Below the pieces are notes generated by a model. The model was not told the DNA's origin. It made no database searches and saw only the letters and a program-made list of their open reading frames with translations. Of a stretch of DNA of 38,182 bases, positions 8,655-17,700 are shown piece after piece. The stretch is from a bacterium. GTDB lineage: Bacteria; Hydrothermota; UBA3073; JACQXS01. Position 1 is the stretch's first letter; the number at the start of each line of letters is the position of its first letter. The stretch is from the NCBI GenBank assembly GCA_030592575.1, contig JAUVIV010000014.1, forward strand, positions 1 through 38,182, written 5' to 3'. The translations under genes and the position numbers were made by a program.

Positions 8655-9752
8655 ATGAGACCACAGGATTTCACGAGATTACCACAAATTACAATTGCGA
8701 TTATACTTATTGGTGTACTCACAAGAAATGAGGTTTTGGCTATAGAAGAAAATTTAGAGGAACGTGGTATATCAGAGGTGGTTGTAGATGCAAAATGGGG
8801 TTCCGCGCCAGGAGAATGTGGCTATGATACTGGCAGTGGAAGACCACCTGATATGGGCTGCAGTCCTATTTCATTTACTGTGGATGAAGAAGGCTACATA
8901 TATATTCTTGATGTATGTAATAGACGGATTAATAGATACGATAGCAACGGAGTGTATGTTGACCTCATCTCTGTCAAATATATGGGGTTAGACTTTACCG
9001 TAAGTAACAAAAAAGTAATATATCTTGTAGATGCCCAAGAGAGAATTTGGGCTTATGATAAGAAAACCGGTGAATTACTTTGGAAGCGTAGGTTTATGAA
9101 AGAATGGGTAGAATTACGGAAAGAGATGAGATCGAAAACAGGAAGTGGCTGGTTAAGTGATCCATACCTCTCTACAGATGAAATAGGCAGGATACTGTTT
9201 TATTTTGGTTCTTCATTATTTTATATAACTTGTGAATTTCCTGATTCTGGATGTAAATTAGATATCGTTTACGGACGCCTCGGAAGTAGTGGAATACAAC
9301 AATCATGGGCAGCAATAACAGAGCTATGGGTAATGGAAGGACCTAAAGATATATTTTTAAAACGAATACAAAAAGATATAGGAATAGTAAGAGAGAGGAA
9401 AGAAGCAATAATTGAAAAAGATACAGTAGAAATAGTTTTACAAAATAAACTTTTATCAAAAGAAATTAATTTCAAGGTACCCAATGGTAAAGGTATAGGA
9501 TTTATAGGAATGGACAAAGATGGGAATAGTTACCTCATTGGAAAACAAGAAAATCACCAAGTAATTTTTAAGTATAATAAAAGTGGGAAGTTATTAGGGA
9601 TATCTCCACCTATATATAGAATTTGTGAAATGCCCTCGCCCTCGTTTTTTGAAATGACAAGAGAATTTGTATTGGATTTGGAGGGAAATATTTATCAAGC
9701 AATAACTCTACGAGAGAGTTTTAAAATAATTAGAATACGTTTTTTAAAATAG
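8655..9752 (+). CDS. Secreted beta-propeller (NHL/6-bladed-like) protein between ispD and ispF
   Basis: A 365-residue protein whose ATG follows the ispD stop by one base. A signal peptide is seen (basic start, hydrophobic core TIAIILIGVL, likely cleavage after EVLA near residue 29). Propeller-blade sequences follow, such as FTVDEEGYIYILDVCNRRI with RYDSNGVYV, IYLVDAQERIWAYD, IGMDKDGNSYLIG and FVLDLEGNIYQAI, which resemble NHL or 6-bladed propellers. The Cys pairs in the N-terminal third (ECGYD, MGCSP, DVCN) suggest disulfides in the periplasm. No catalytic motif is recognised. It lies between two isoprenoid genes with gaps of 1 and 13 nt, so it is co-transcribed, though the link in function is unknown. 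A longer form starting at 8634 inside ispD is less likely. Confidence 0.7.
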   Translation: MRPQDFTRLPQITIAIILIGVLTRNEVLAIEENLEERGISEVVVDAKWGSAPGECGYDTGSGRPPDMGCSPISFTVDEEGYIYILDVCNRRINRYDSNGVYVDLISVKYMGLDFTVSNKKVIYLVDAQERIWAYDKKTGELLWKRRFMKEWVELRKEMRSKTGSGWLSDPYLSTDEIGRILFYFGSSLFYITCEFPDSGCKLDIVYGRLGSSGIQQSWAAITELWVMEGPKDIFLKRIQKDIGIVRERKEAIIEKDTVEIVLQNKLLSKEINFKVPNGKGIGFIGMDKDGNSYLIGKQENHQVIFKYNKSGKLLGISPPIYRICEMPSPSFFEMTREFVLDLEGNIYQAITLRESFKIIRIRFLK

Positions 9753-9765
9753 AGACAAGAATAAA

Positions 9766-10248
9766 ATGAGAATAGGAATTGGATATGATTTTCATCGCCT
9801 CGTAAAAGACAGGAAGTTAATTCTCGGTGGAATTGAAATTCCATATTCTAAAGGTCTTTTAGCACATTCCGATGGTGATGCTTTATTACATGCCATAGGC
9901 GATGCTATTCTTGGTGCTTGTGGGAAAAGAGATATAGGTTGTTGTTTCCCGGACACTGACCCAAAATACAAAGGAATTTCCAGTCTTGAATTAATCAAGG
10001 AAATAATGTGCATTTGCAAGGACAATTCACAAATCGCCCCCATTCAAATCATAAATATAGATTCAGTGATAGTATGTGAAGCTCCTAATCTTTCTTCTTA
10101 TAATCAAGAAATGCGAGAAAAAATTGCCAAAACACTTAATATTAATTCAAATTTAATCTCTATAAAAGCCAAAACTCAGGAAGGTGTAGGACTTATCGGT
10201 AAAGGAAAAGGAATCGCAGTTTATTCAGTCGTACTCATAGACACTTGA
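9766..10248 (+). CDS. ispF: 2-C-methyl-D-erythritol 2,4-cyclodiphosphate synthase IspF
   Basis: A 160-residue protein, the normal IspF length. The metal-binding residues D8, H10 (GYDFHRL) and H42 (LLHAIGDAILGA) are in place, along with the AHSDGDALLHAIGDA signature, FPDTDPKYKG, IDSVIVCEAPNLS and the C-terminal KAKTQEGVGLIGKGKGIAV. IspF turns CDP-ME 2-phosphate into MEcPP with release of CMP and acts as a trimer in the cytoplasm. It is the last gene of the 2867-10248 run and converges on hisS. Confidence 0.95.
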   Translation: MRIGIGYDFHRLVKDRKLILGGIEIPYSKGLLAHSDGDALLHAIGDAILGACGKRDIGCCFPDTDPKYKGISSLELIKEIMCICKDNSQIAPIQIINIDSVIVCEAPNLSSYNQEMREKIAKTLNINSNLISIKAKTQEGVGLIGKGKGIAVYSVVLIDT

Positions 10249-10275
10249 TACACACAATATAGATTAAAGATTTTA

Positions 10276-10366
10276 ATCCTGAACTTGATTCAGGAACAGA
10301 TTCTTTTCTTGGGTAATGATTTTAAAAATTGCACACAAATATTCACAGATAAAGCAGATTTACACA
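10276..10366. repeat. Dispersed short repeats in the ispF-hisS gap
   Basis: Two repeat pieces sit here. At 10277-10295 is a short hairpin, CCTGAA-CTTGA-TTCAGG; 18 bases of it (10276-10293) recur exactly on the opposite strand at 30030-30047. At about 10331-10366 the reverse strand reads TGTGTAAATCTGC then ATCTGTG, a degenerate copy of the TGTGTAATCTACG...ATCTGTGG unit at 21345-21378. No gene is visible in the gap. Confidence 0.6.
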
Positions 10367-10394
10367 GTAGGAGCGTTTAATTAAACGCCCCTAC
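10367..10394. repeat. Palindromic element, GTAGG...CCTAC ends
   Basis: The core 10373-10388 is a perfect 16-bp palindrome, GCGTTTAATTAAACGC, flanked by GTAGG at 10367-10371 and CCTAC at 10390-10394, with one mismatched pair between core and flank. The outer ends match those of the 28-bp palindrome at 21139-21166. Lying between convergent ispF and hisS, it could also work as a two-way terminator, though there is no T-run. Confidence 0.75.
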
Positions 10395-10425
10395 CCTATC
10401 TTCAAATTTGTGAATAACTTTCGTA

Positions 10426-11721
10426 TTACTTAATTTTTTGTGCCCATGTTGTTAATTTATCCATCCCCATTTTTTGTTGTGAGCGAGTACGCATATTTTT
10501 GATAGTTACTTTATTAGCACTCACTTCATCAGGGCCCACAACAATAACATAAGGTATTTTCTGTTTATCTGCATATTTGAATTGCTTGGATAACTTAACG
10601 AAATCAGTATAAATATCAGTTGGAACACCTAAATCTCTAAGTTTTTTTGCAACCGATATAGATGCAGAAGTATGAGCTTCATCAAATTGTGCTACAAGCA
10701 CACGAATAGATGGCTTATATTTTGGCATCAGGTCAAGTTCTTTAAGTGCAATCATCATTCGCTCAAATCCAATCGTAATTCCCACCGCAGGTATAGATTT
10801 TTCAAGGAACACTCCAATAAGATCATCAAATCTTCCTCCTCCTGCAAGACTTCCAATCTTTGGACGAGACACTACAACTTCAAATATTGGACCTGTATAA
10901 TAATCAAGTCCTCTTGCAAGCCATGGGTCAAATGAAAATAACTTACGATTAACATTAAAATCCTTCAAGTAATCGAAAAGTAAAGTAAGTTCTTGTATTC
11001 CTTCATCGTTTGGAATTACTTGCTCTAAATCTTTTAAAGTCTTACAATCCTCTAAAAGATTTAGCAATTTCCCACTAATATTTTGAGGAACTCCATTCAG
11101 TTCAAGTTTTTCAGCTACTCCATCAACTCCTATTCGCTCTTGCTTATCCATAGCTCTATATACAGCAAATTCAAACTCAGGAGAAATTCCACTATATTTG
11201 CACAAACTTTGTAAGATTTTCCGATTATTAATCTTTATCTTAAACTCCTTGAACCCAAGAGTTTTGAAAACCTCATAAGTAATATTCAGAACTTCAGCTT
11301 CTGCAAGCATACTTTGAGCTCCAACAATATCCACATCACATTGATGAAATTCTCTAAATCTTCCATATTGTGGTGCATCTCCCCGCCATACAGGTTGAAT
11401 CTGATATCTTTTAAACGGCATAGTAAGTTCGGGATGCATTGCAATTACCCTTGATAGAGGAACAGTAAAATCAAATCTAAGTCCGGCATCTCGACCTTTA
11501 CGGTCCTTAAAGCGATAAATAAGTTTTTCCTCTTCTCCATACTTGTTTTTGCCAGATAATACTTCTAAATATTCAATAGCAGGAGTTTCAATAGGCAAAA
11601 ATCCATGTCGTTCAAAAACTTCCTTTATAATACCAATAACTTTTTCTCGCCTTTTCATTTCCTCAGGCATTCTATCATGCATTCCTTTTACAACTTGTGG
11701 TTTTACTTTTTCTTTATCCAC
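10426..11721 (-). CDS. hisS: Histidyl-tRNA synthetase
   Basis: A 431-residue class II aminoacyl-tRNA synthetase. It begins with KVKPQVVKGMHDRMPEE, then has the class II motif 2 region RYQIQPVWRGDAPQYGRFREFHQ (residues about 120-145), the histidine-specific LARGLDYYTGPIFEV, and motif 3 as PAVGITIGFERMM. The C-terminal anticodon-binding domain (RVLVAQFDE onward to YVIVVGPDE) is complete. It charges tRNA-His in the cytoplasm. It is the last gene of the mreB operon, 31 nt after the Mth938-like gene, with GGAT before its ATG. No other start is needed. Confidence 0.95.
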   Translation of the reverse strand: MDKEKVKPQVVKGMHDRMPEEMKRREKVIGIIKEVFERHGFLPIETPAIEYLEVLSGKNKYGEEEKLIYRFKDRKGRDAGLRFDFTVPLSRVIAMHPELTMPFKRYQIQPVWRGDAPQYGRFREFHQCDVDIVGAQSMLAEAEVLNITYEVFKTLGFKEFKIKINNRKILQSLCKYSGISPEFEFAVYRAMDKQERIGVDGVAEKLELNGVPQNISGKLLNLLEDCKTLKDLEQVIPNDEGIQELTLLFDYLKDFNVNRKLFSFDPWLARGLDYYTGPIFEVVVSRPKIGSLAGGGRFDDLIGVFLEKSIPAVGITIGFERMMIALKELDLMPKYKPSIRVLVAQFDEAHTSASISVAKKLRDLGVPTDIYTDFVKLSKQFKYADKQKIPYVIVVGPDEVSANKVTIKNMRTRSQQKMGMDKLTTWAQKIK

Positions 11722-11752
11722 TTTTTTTATCCTATTTGCTTATAATTTATCA

Positions 11753-12124
11753 TTAACAAGTAAGATGCAAAGCAGCTATCACCTTATATTTTTCAGCCTT
11801 CAATAATCCAGAAACAGGTTGATTCAATTTGTTATATTGATTACACGCTTCAGCAGTAGGTTTTGCCACAATCTTTATGCCCTTAATTGTAAGCTTCTCT
11901 ATTAATTCATCTGCGATTTTCATCAACCCATCAGCTCCAGTTCCTATTACCAAGCAATCCGGTGTTTCATTCAGGACTTCCGTTAAATCATTTTCCTGCA
12001 ATAAGTGTCCTTGAGCTCTCCACCAGCTTGCATCAACTCTATCAGGATATATAACAACATCCTGTGTATATGTAGCCCCATCAATCACAATTTGTCCAAA
12101 TTTGTAATCCGAAATCATCTTCAT
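11753..12124 (-). CDS. Mth938-like domain protein (DUF498)
   Basis: A 123-residue single-domain protein that matches the Mth938/NDUFAF3-like family: ISDYKFGQIVIDGATYTQDVVIYPD at the N-terminus, the central W-W-R-x-x-GH segment, DCLVIGTGADGLMKI, and the PTAEACNQYNKL motif with the GLLKAEKYKVIAALHLTC tail. The fold is known, but its bacterial function is not; the eukaryotic relative assists respiratory complex I assembly. Its ATG overlaps the mreD stop by one base, so it is translationally coupled to the cell-shape genes. Confidence 0.85.
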   Translation of the reverse strand: MKMISDYKFGQIVIDGATYTQDVVIYPDRVDASWWRAQGHLLQENDLTEVLNETPDCLVIGTGADGLMKIADELIEKLTIKGIKIVAKPTAEACNQYNKLNQPVSGLLKAEKYKVIAALHLTC

Positions 12125-12579
12125 TAACTCTTACGAAAACTAAGTGCTCTTAAAATATAAAACATAATTACACCAAAAATTGTAGTATACAACGCTCCCA
12201 AAAATATATATCTCCAAAAGAAATAATTAGAAAGATCATTTAAACTTGCGAAAATCACAGTATCATGTAATAATCCGCTGACAAAAAGCAAAATGAACCA
12301 TATAAAAATAACTTCTTTGTAAACCTTACTACTTAATTTACCAACTCCATACCCAATTACAGTTCCCATAAGTGCATTATATCCGGGAACCGCACTATAC
12401 AAATCTATAAACATACCGGTTATAAAGCCAAACCATATACTTGCTTTTTCATGAAATAAAGCAGTATAAACTACCATCACTAAAACAATATTTGGCGTAA
12501 CTTGTGCAATAGCTATGCCCCGAATCACACTTACTTGAATCACACAAAAAATCCCCGTTATAACACATAATTTTATCAT
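12124..12579 (-). CDS. mreD: Rod shape-determining protein MreD
   Basis: A 151-residue membrane protein with about five hydrophobic helices. The position straight after mreC (18-nt gap), the size and the pattern IAQVTPNIVLVMVVYTALF, then IWFGFITGMFIDLYSA, fit MreD (the MreD family has a conserved G-x-x-x-D in this second segment). MreD works with MreC and MreB in the elongasome that places new cell-wall material. Sequence conservation in this family is weak, so the call rests on topology plus gene order. Confidence 0.85.
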   Translation of the reverse strand: MIKLCVITGIFCVIQVSVIRGIAIAQVTPNIVLVMVVYTALFHEKASIWFGFITGMFIDLYSAVPGYNALMGTVIGYGVGKLSSKVYKEVIFIWFILLFVSGLLHDTVIFASLNDLSNYFFWRYIFLGALYTTIFGVIMFYILRALSFRKS

Positions 12580-12597
12580 TTATTTTAAAATTCCCAT

Positions 12598-13557
12598 CTA
12601 TTGAGGTTGAACACGAATAGTAGGTTCTTTTATCTTAAATTCAATAGGAAATTCCTCTTCGGAGACAGGTATTACTTTTTTTGTCTTTCTTGAATTAACT
12701 TTAGCAATTTTCTTTTCTTCTATTATTTCTTCCTTTACATTTCTATAAATTTCCCATCCCTGAGTTTTATAAATTGTACTCTCTTCTACTCCTTCAGCCT
12801 TTTTCTTCACAATAAACACATACTCAACTTCTTCCAACTTACAAGCAGGTTCAATAGCTATTTCATAAAAAAGCTTTGTTTTATCTACATTTATTTTACG
12901 TACTTTACCAACAATTACTCCTTTTGGGAATATACTTCCGATACCACTTGTTACTATAGAATCTCCAACCTGTATATCCGAATTAACCCTTACTTGTCCT
13001 AATATACATCCTTTACCGCTTTCCCATCGTACAATTCCTTGAATTCCATTTCGCAAATTCATACAAGCTACCCTAAAATTAAAATCAGATATAGCTTGCA
13101 CCATAGCATTTTCCTTTGTAACTTTAATTGTTTTTCCATACACTCCATCACAAGTTATAACAGGAGAATTTTTATCTACTCCATCTGATAATCCCTTATC
13201 AATCAAACAAACACCAGAAATAGGATTAGGGTCTCTGCTTACTATTTGTGATGCAACTAATTCATATTCTGTCCTATCTTTAAACTCAAGTAACTTAAAA
13301 AGCTTTTCATTCTCATATTGTAAATTAGAGAGAATCTGATTTTTTAATGCAAGTTCCGAAAGTTTAGTTCTAAGAACTTTATTTTCGTGCCTGAGTTTGA
13401 ATTCGTTAAAAACAAAAGAAGTCCAACTTCCAAGAGGAGAAAAAACACTTGCAACCTGAATTTGTGTCTTTTTACCAAATTCAGTATTTCCAAGTCCAAT
13501 AAAAATCACACATACAATAATAAGTCCTAAAAAACATTTATCAATTATTTTCCACAT
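12598..13557 (-). CDS. mreC: Rod shape-determining protein MreC
   Basis: A 319-residue bitopic protein. A single N-terminal membrane helix (about residues 7-24, CFLGLIIVCVIFIGLG) is followed by a coiled coil (roughly 50-95, ending ENEKLFKLLEF) and the two-lobed MreC beta domain (ASQIVSRDPNP, IDKGLSDGVDKNSPVI, GVYGKTIKV, GIQGIVRWESG, GDSIVTSGIGSIFPKGVIVGKV). MreC lies in the periplasm and links the cytoplasmic MreB filament to the wall synthases. After the domain comes a 55-residue charged tail (EEKKIAKVNSRKTKK to the end) that is longer than in many MreC proteins. Confidence 0.93.
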   Translation of the reverse strand: MWKIIDKCFLGLIIVCVIFIGLGNTEFGKKTQIQVASVFSPLGSWTSFVFNEFKLRHENKVLRTKLSELALKNQILSNLQYENEKLFKLLEFKDRTEYELVASQIVSRDPNPISGVCLIDKGLSDGVDKNSPVITCDGVYGKTIKVTKENAMVQAISDFNFRVACMNLRNGIQGIVRWESGKGCILGQVRVNSDIQVGDSIVTSGIGSIFPKGVIVGKVRKINVDKTKLFYEIAIEPACKLEEVEYVFIVKKKAEGVEESTIYKTQGWEIYRNVKEEIIEEKKIAKVNSRKTKKVIPVSEEEFPIEFKIKEPTIRVQPQ

Positions 13558-13567
13558 TTAAATTCCA

Positions 13568-14602
13568 TTATATTCCACGATCAAGAACACCCTGATATTG
13601 CTCAAATTTTTCAAGAACTCTTGCAGTTCCACGAATTACACATTCTCTTGGAATTTCTGCAGTTTCTACTTTGAGTCCTGTTTCTTTAGATATCAGAGAA
13701 TCAAGTGACCGAAGAAGAGCTCCTCCTCCTGCTAATGTTATTCCTCTATCTATAATATCCGACGATAACTCAGGTGGAGTTTTTTCAAGAGCACGCTTCA
13801 CTGCCATTATTATCTCATTCATAGTACCTTTTAATGCATCTCTTATTTCTTTGGAATTTATTTTAATGGATTTAGGAAGCCCTCCTACAGAATCTCGCCC
13901 ATTTACTTCCATTGATTTTTCGCTTTTTAAAAGTTCTGCGCTCCCTATTTGTATCTTTATTTCCTCACCCGTAGTCTCTCCTATCAATAATTTGTAGTTC
14001 TTTTTCAAATACTCAACAATAGCAATATTCATTTCATCTCCTGCTATCCGTATACTTATATTACACACAATATCAGAAAGAGCTATTACAGCAATTTCCG
14101 TTGTCCCACCTCCTATATCAATTACCATATTTCCTGAAGGCGATTCAATCGGCAACCCGACTCCTATTGCAGCAGCCATCGGTTCCGCAATAAGCCATAC
14201 ATCACTCGCTCCGGAATGAGAAACAGAATCACTTACCGCACGACGCTCCACATCTGTAATACCACTTGGAACAGCCACAACTATTCTTGGTCTTGCAAAT
14301 AATCCTCTTGCTTGAACTTTTTTAATGAAATATTTCAGCAATTCTTCAGTTACTTCAAAATTTCCAATAACTCCGTCTTTTATTGGTCTTATAGCTTTTA
14401 TTGCCTCAGGAGTTCTACCTAACATCTTCTTCGCTTCTTCACCTACTGCTATAGTTTTTTTCGTTCTCGTATCAATAGAAACCACTGTAGGTTCATTCAG
14501 AACAATACCTTGCCCTTCTACATAGATTAGTGTACTGGCAGTTCCAAGGTCAATCCCTATATTATGACCAACAAATTTACTCCAAAAATTCTTAAATATC
14601 AT
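13568..14602 (-). CDS. mreB: Rod shape-determining protein MreB (actin-like)
   Basis: A 344-residue bacterial actin. Phosphate 1 loop GIDLGTASTLIYV (about residues 15-28), the VGEEAKKMLGRTPE segment, RPIKDGVIGNFEVTEELL, VAVPSGITDVERRAV, the IAEPMAAAIGVGLPI hinge, phosphate 2 DIGGGTTEIAVI and the adenosine motif LAGGGALLRSLD are all present. It forms membrane-bound filaments that guide lateral wall growth. It is the first gene of a five-gene operon. A GGAG lies 11 nt before the ATG and a promoter is visible upstream. Confidence 0.97.
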   Translation of the reverse strand: MIFKNFWSKFVGHNIGIDLGTASTLIYVEGQGIVLNEPTVVSIDTRTKKTIAVGEEAKKMLGRTPEAIKAIRPIKDGVIGNFEVTEELLKYFIKKVQARGLFARPRIVVAVPSGITDVERRAVSDSVSHSGASDVWLIAEPMAAAIGVGLPIESPSGNMVIDIGGGTTEIAVIALSDIVCNISIRIAGDEMNIAIVEYLKKNYKLLIGETTGEEIKIQIGSAELLKSEKSMEVNGRDSVGGLPKSIKINSKEIRDALKGTMNEIIMAVKRALEKTPPELSSDIIDRGITLAGGGALLRSLDSLISKETGLKVETAEIPRECVIRGTARVLEKFEQYQGVLDRGI

Positions 14603-14622
14603 TTTTTATAACTCCGAGAACT

Positions 14623-14650
14623 ATAGTAGTACAAGAAACAAATATGTCAA
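14623..14650 (-). promoter_or_regulatory. Promoter of the mreBCD-Mth938-hisS operon
   Basis: On the reverse strand TTGACA (14650-14645) is followed by a 16-nt spacer and TACTAT (14628-14623). The start of mreB is 20 nt further on, with CTCGGAG between as ribosome binding site. Confidence 0.6.
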
Positions 14651-14724
14651 GAGAAAATTTCTAATAACTGTAACGGCTAATCTCACATAATGATTTCATC
14701 AATAAAATCATCCGAAAAAATAAG

Positions 14725-14752
14725 TTGACCTGCTGAGATTCTATTATATTAT
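14725..14752 (+). promoter_or_regulatory. Promoter of the restriction-modification/HEPN pair
   Basis: TTGACC at 14725-14730, a 16-nt spacer and TATATT at 14747-14752, in an AT-rich divergent gap with the mreB promoter. An AGGAGG at 14763-14768 lies too far (30 nt) from the chosen ATG to serve it; the nearer AGGAAA at 14785-14790 probably does. Confidence 0.5.
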
Positions 14753-14798
14753 ATCAGACAAGAGGAGGATTTTAGATTTAAATTAGGAAAATTTGATT

Positions 14799-17700
14799 AT
14801 GTGGAAAAGCTATTTTGATAAGATTAAAAAGTTTACTTCTTCTAACCCCGATTATACAGAGTTTACTTTTAGAACGCCTTTAGAAAACTTACTTAACAGT
14901 TTAAAACCATCAGGAATTACCATAATACACGAACCGAAAAGAGAAAAAGGATTTGGAGCACCGGATTTCAAGGTCGTAAAAAGTGGTGGTATTATGGGAT
15001 ATATAGAAGTTAAGAAGCTTGGAGAGAATCTGGATAATATTCTAAAAACAGACCAGTTAAAAAGATATAAGAAAATGAATTCAAATATTATCCTCACAAA
15101 TTATAATGAATTTATCTGGTTAAGAAACGGAGAAATATTAGAAAGAGAGACCTTCTTTTACTTAACTGACCTTTCCGATAAGCAAAGTAATTTAAAACCT
15201 AAAGCCATTAATAGCGTTGAATCAATCTTTAATAAATTTTTTCTTGAAGCACCTGAAAAAATTGGAACACCAAAAGAGTTATCTGCTCAATTAGCCTATC
15301 GAGCGCAAATATTAAGAGAATATATCAATGAATTGTTAGAAAAAGAAAAGGAGAAACCCACAAAAGACGAGTTCTGGGGACTTTATAAAAGTTTCAAGGA
15401 TACGCTTATTGAAGATTTAAGTATTGATGAATTCGCCGATGCTTATGCTCAGACCGTTGTTTATAGTTTATTCCTCTCCTACTTAAGTAACGAAAAACCA
15501 ATCACTAAAGAAAGTGCTCACGAAAATATACCAGGCTCTTTTGCTCTTTTGAAAGAGTTTTTCAGGTTTGTTAATCAATACGATTTACCTTCCCATATAA
15601 AATGGATATTTGAGGAAATTATTAATGTAATTAACAACATTGACCTACATTTACTTTATACGACTCTTTCTTTCTCAGCAAAAAAGAAAGAAGAGAGCAT
15701 AAAAGACCCTTATATTTACTTTTATGAAGATTTCTTGAAGCATTACGATAAGGAAAAACGAAAAGCAAAAGGTGTTTATTACACTCCTCCTGCAGTAGTC
15801 AGTTTCATTGTTCGTTCTCTCAATATAATACTTAAAGAAAAATTTGGCAAGCAAAATGGATTTGCAGACCATTCTGTAACGGTTTTAGACTTTGCTTGTG
15901 GAACAGGGACTTTTTTGGTTTATGTTTTTGAAATTGTTTTTGAAGAATTGACTTCAATGAAGAATACAGGAAGTATTGAAAAAGCTGTAGCGGAACATTT
16001 ACTTGAACATATTTACGGATTTGAGTATCTCGTTGCTCCTTATGCAGTTGCACATTTAAAATTATCCCAATTTTTAAAAGATAAAGGTTACAAGCTAAAA
16101 GACTCTGACCGTCTTAATGTATTTTTAACAGATACCCTTGATAATGCAGAACATAAGATAAATCTCTTAATGCCTTCTTTGTCTAAAGAAGGGGCAGAAG
16201 CAAACAAAGTCAAGATTAGAGAACCAATTTTAGTGATTCTTGGAAATCCACCCTATAACAACAAATCAAGAAATAACAAAAAATGGATAAAAGAACTTAT
16301 CAAAGCATATAAAAAAGGATTGAATGAAAGGAAAATCAATTTAGATGATGATTATATCAAATTTATCCGATATGCACACTGGAAAATGGAGGAAGTGAAC
16401 GAAGGAGTAATTGGAATTATTACCAACAATTCTTTTATTGAAGGGATTACGCATAGGAAAATGCGAGAAACTCTGAAAAACAGCTTTGATGAAATCTATA
16501 TTTTGAATTTGCATGGCAACTCAAATAAAAAAGAAACCTGTCCTGATGAAAGCAAAGATGAAAATGTGTTTGATATAAGAGTAGGTGTTTCCATCTCATT
16601 CTTCATAAAGAAAAATAAAGAACCAAAGGATTGCGAAGTATTTTATTATGATATTTATGGCAAGCAAGACCCAAAATATAAATTCCTCTTTTCAAATGAC
16701 ATAAAGACTCTTGAATGGAAGAAGTTACCCTCTGAAGAACCTGACTTTGATTTTACAAAAAGAGATAAATCCCTTGAAAAACTATATAAGACAAGCAGTT
16801 ACTCAATTCTTGAAATATTCCAACATTATAACAGTGGAATTGAAACAAAAAGAGATAATATAACAATACATTTCAATATTGAACCTTTAAAAGAGGTGGT
16901 AAAAGATTTCCAAGATTTGGAGATAGAAAAGCTCAGAGAAAAATATAAATTACCTCCAGATGGTAGAGATTGGACTATTGAAAAAGCAAAAAGGGATTTA
17001 AAAAAGTTGGAATTATCGGATAAATATATAGAAAAAATTCAATATCGTCCGTTAGACAAAAGATATACATATTTTTTTGATAAATCACGTAGTTTTATTG
17101 CTTATCCCAGATATAATACAATGAAACATTTTTTACAACCCAATCTTGGATTATGCTTTATGCGACAGGTTGTTTTGAACGCCCCATATACTCATTTTTT
17201 AGTAATAGATAAAGTAATAGACAGAAAAATATTTGGCAGTTCTCGTGGAACAGCTTTCGTTGCTCCACTTTATCTTTATCGTAGTGGACTATTTAAGAAA
17301 GTGGAAGGAGAGAAAGAAGCTAACTTTAAGTTAGGATTCCAAAGATTCATAAAAGGGAAATACACAACGGTCTATACTCCTGAACAAATACTTGGTTACA
17401 TTTATGCAATATTTCATTCACCAACTTATAGAAAGAAATATGTTGCACTATTAAAACTTGATTTCCCCAGAGTCTCTTTTGTAGATAACGAGAAAACTTT
17501 TAAGCAATTATCAGATTTAGGATTAGAACTAATTGAGCATCATTTAATGAAAAAGACTTATACAAAAAATATTGCCAATTATCCTGTTAAAATAGAAACT
17601 GAGAAAGATGGAGCAGTTGAAAAGGTTAAATATGTTGAGAGTAATGAAGGTAAAATCTTCATAAATGACAAACAATACTTTGGCAATATTTCCCCGAAGA

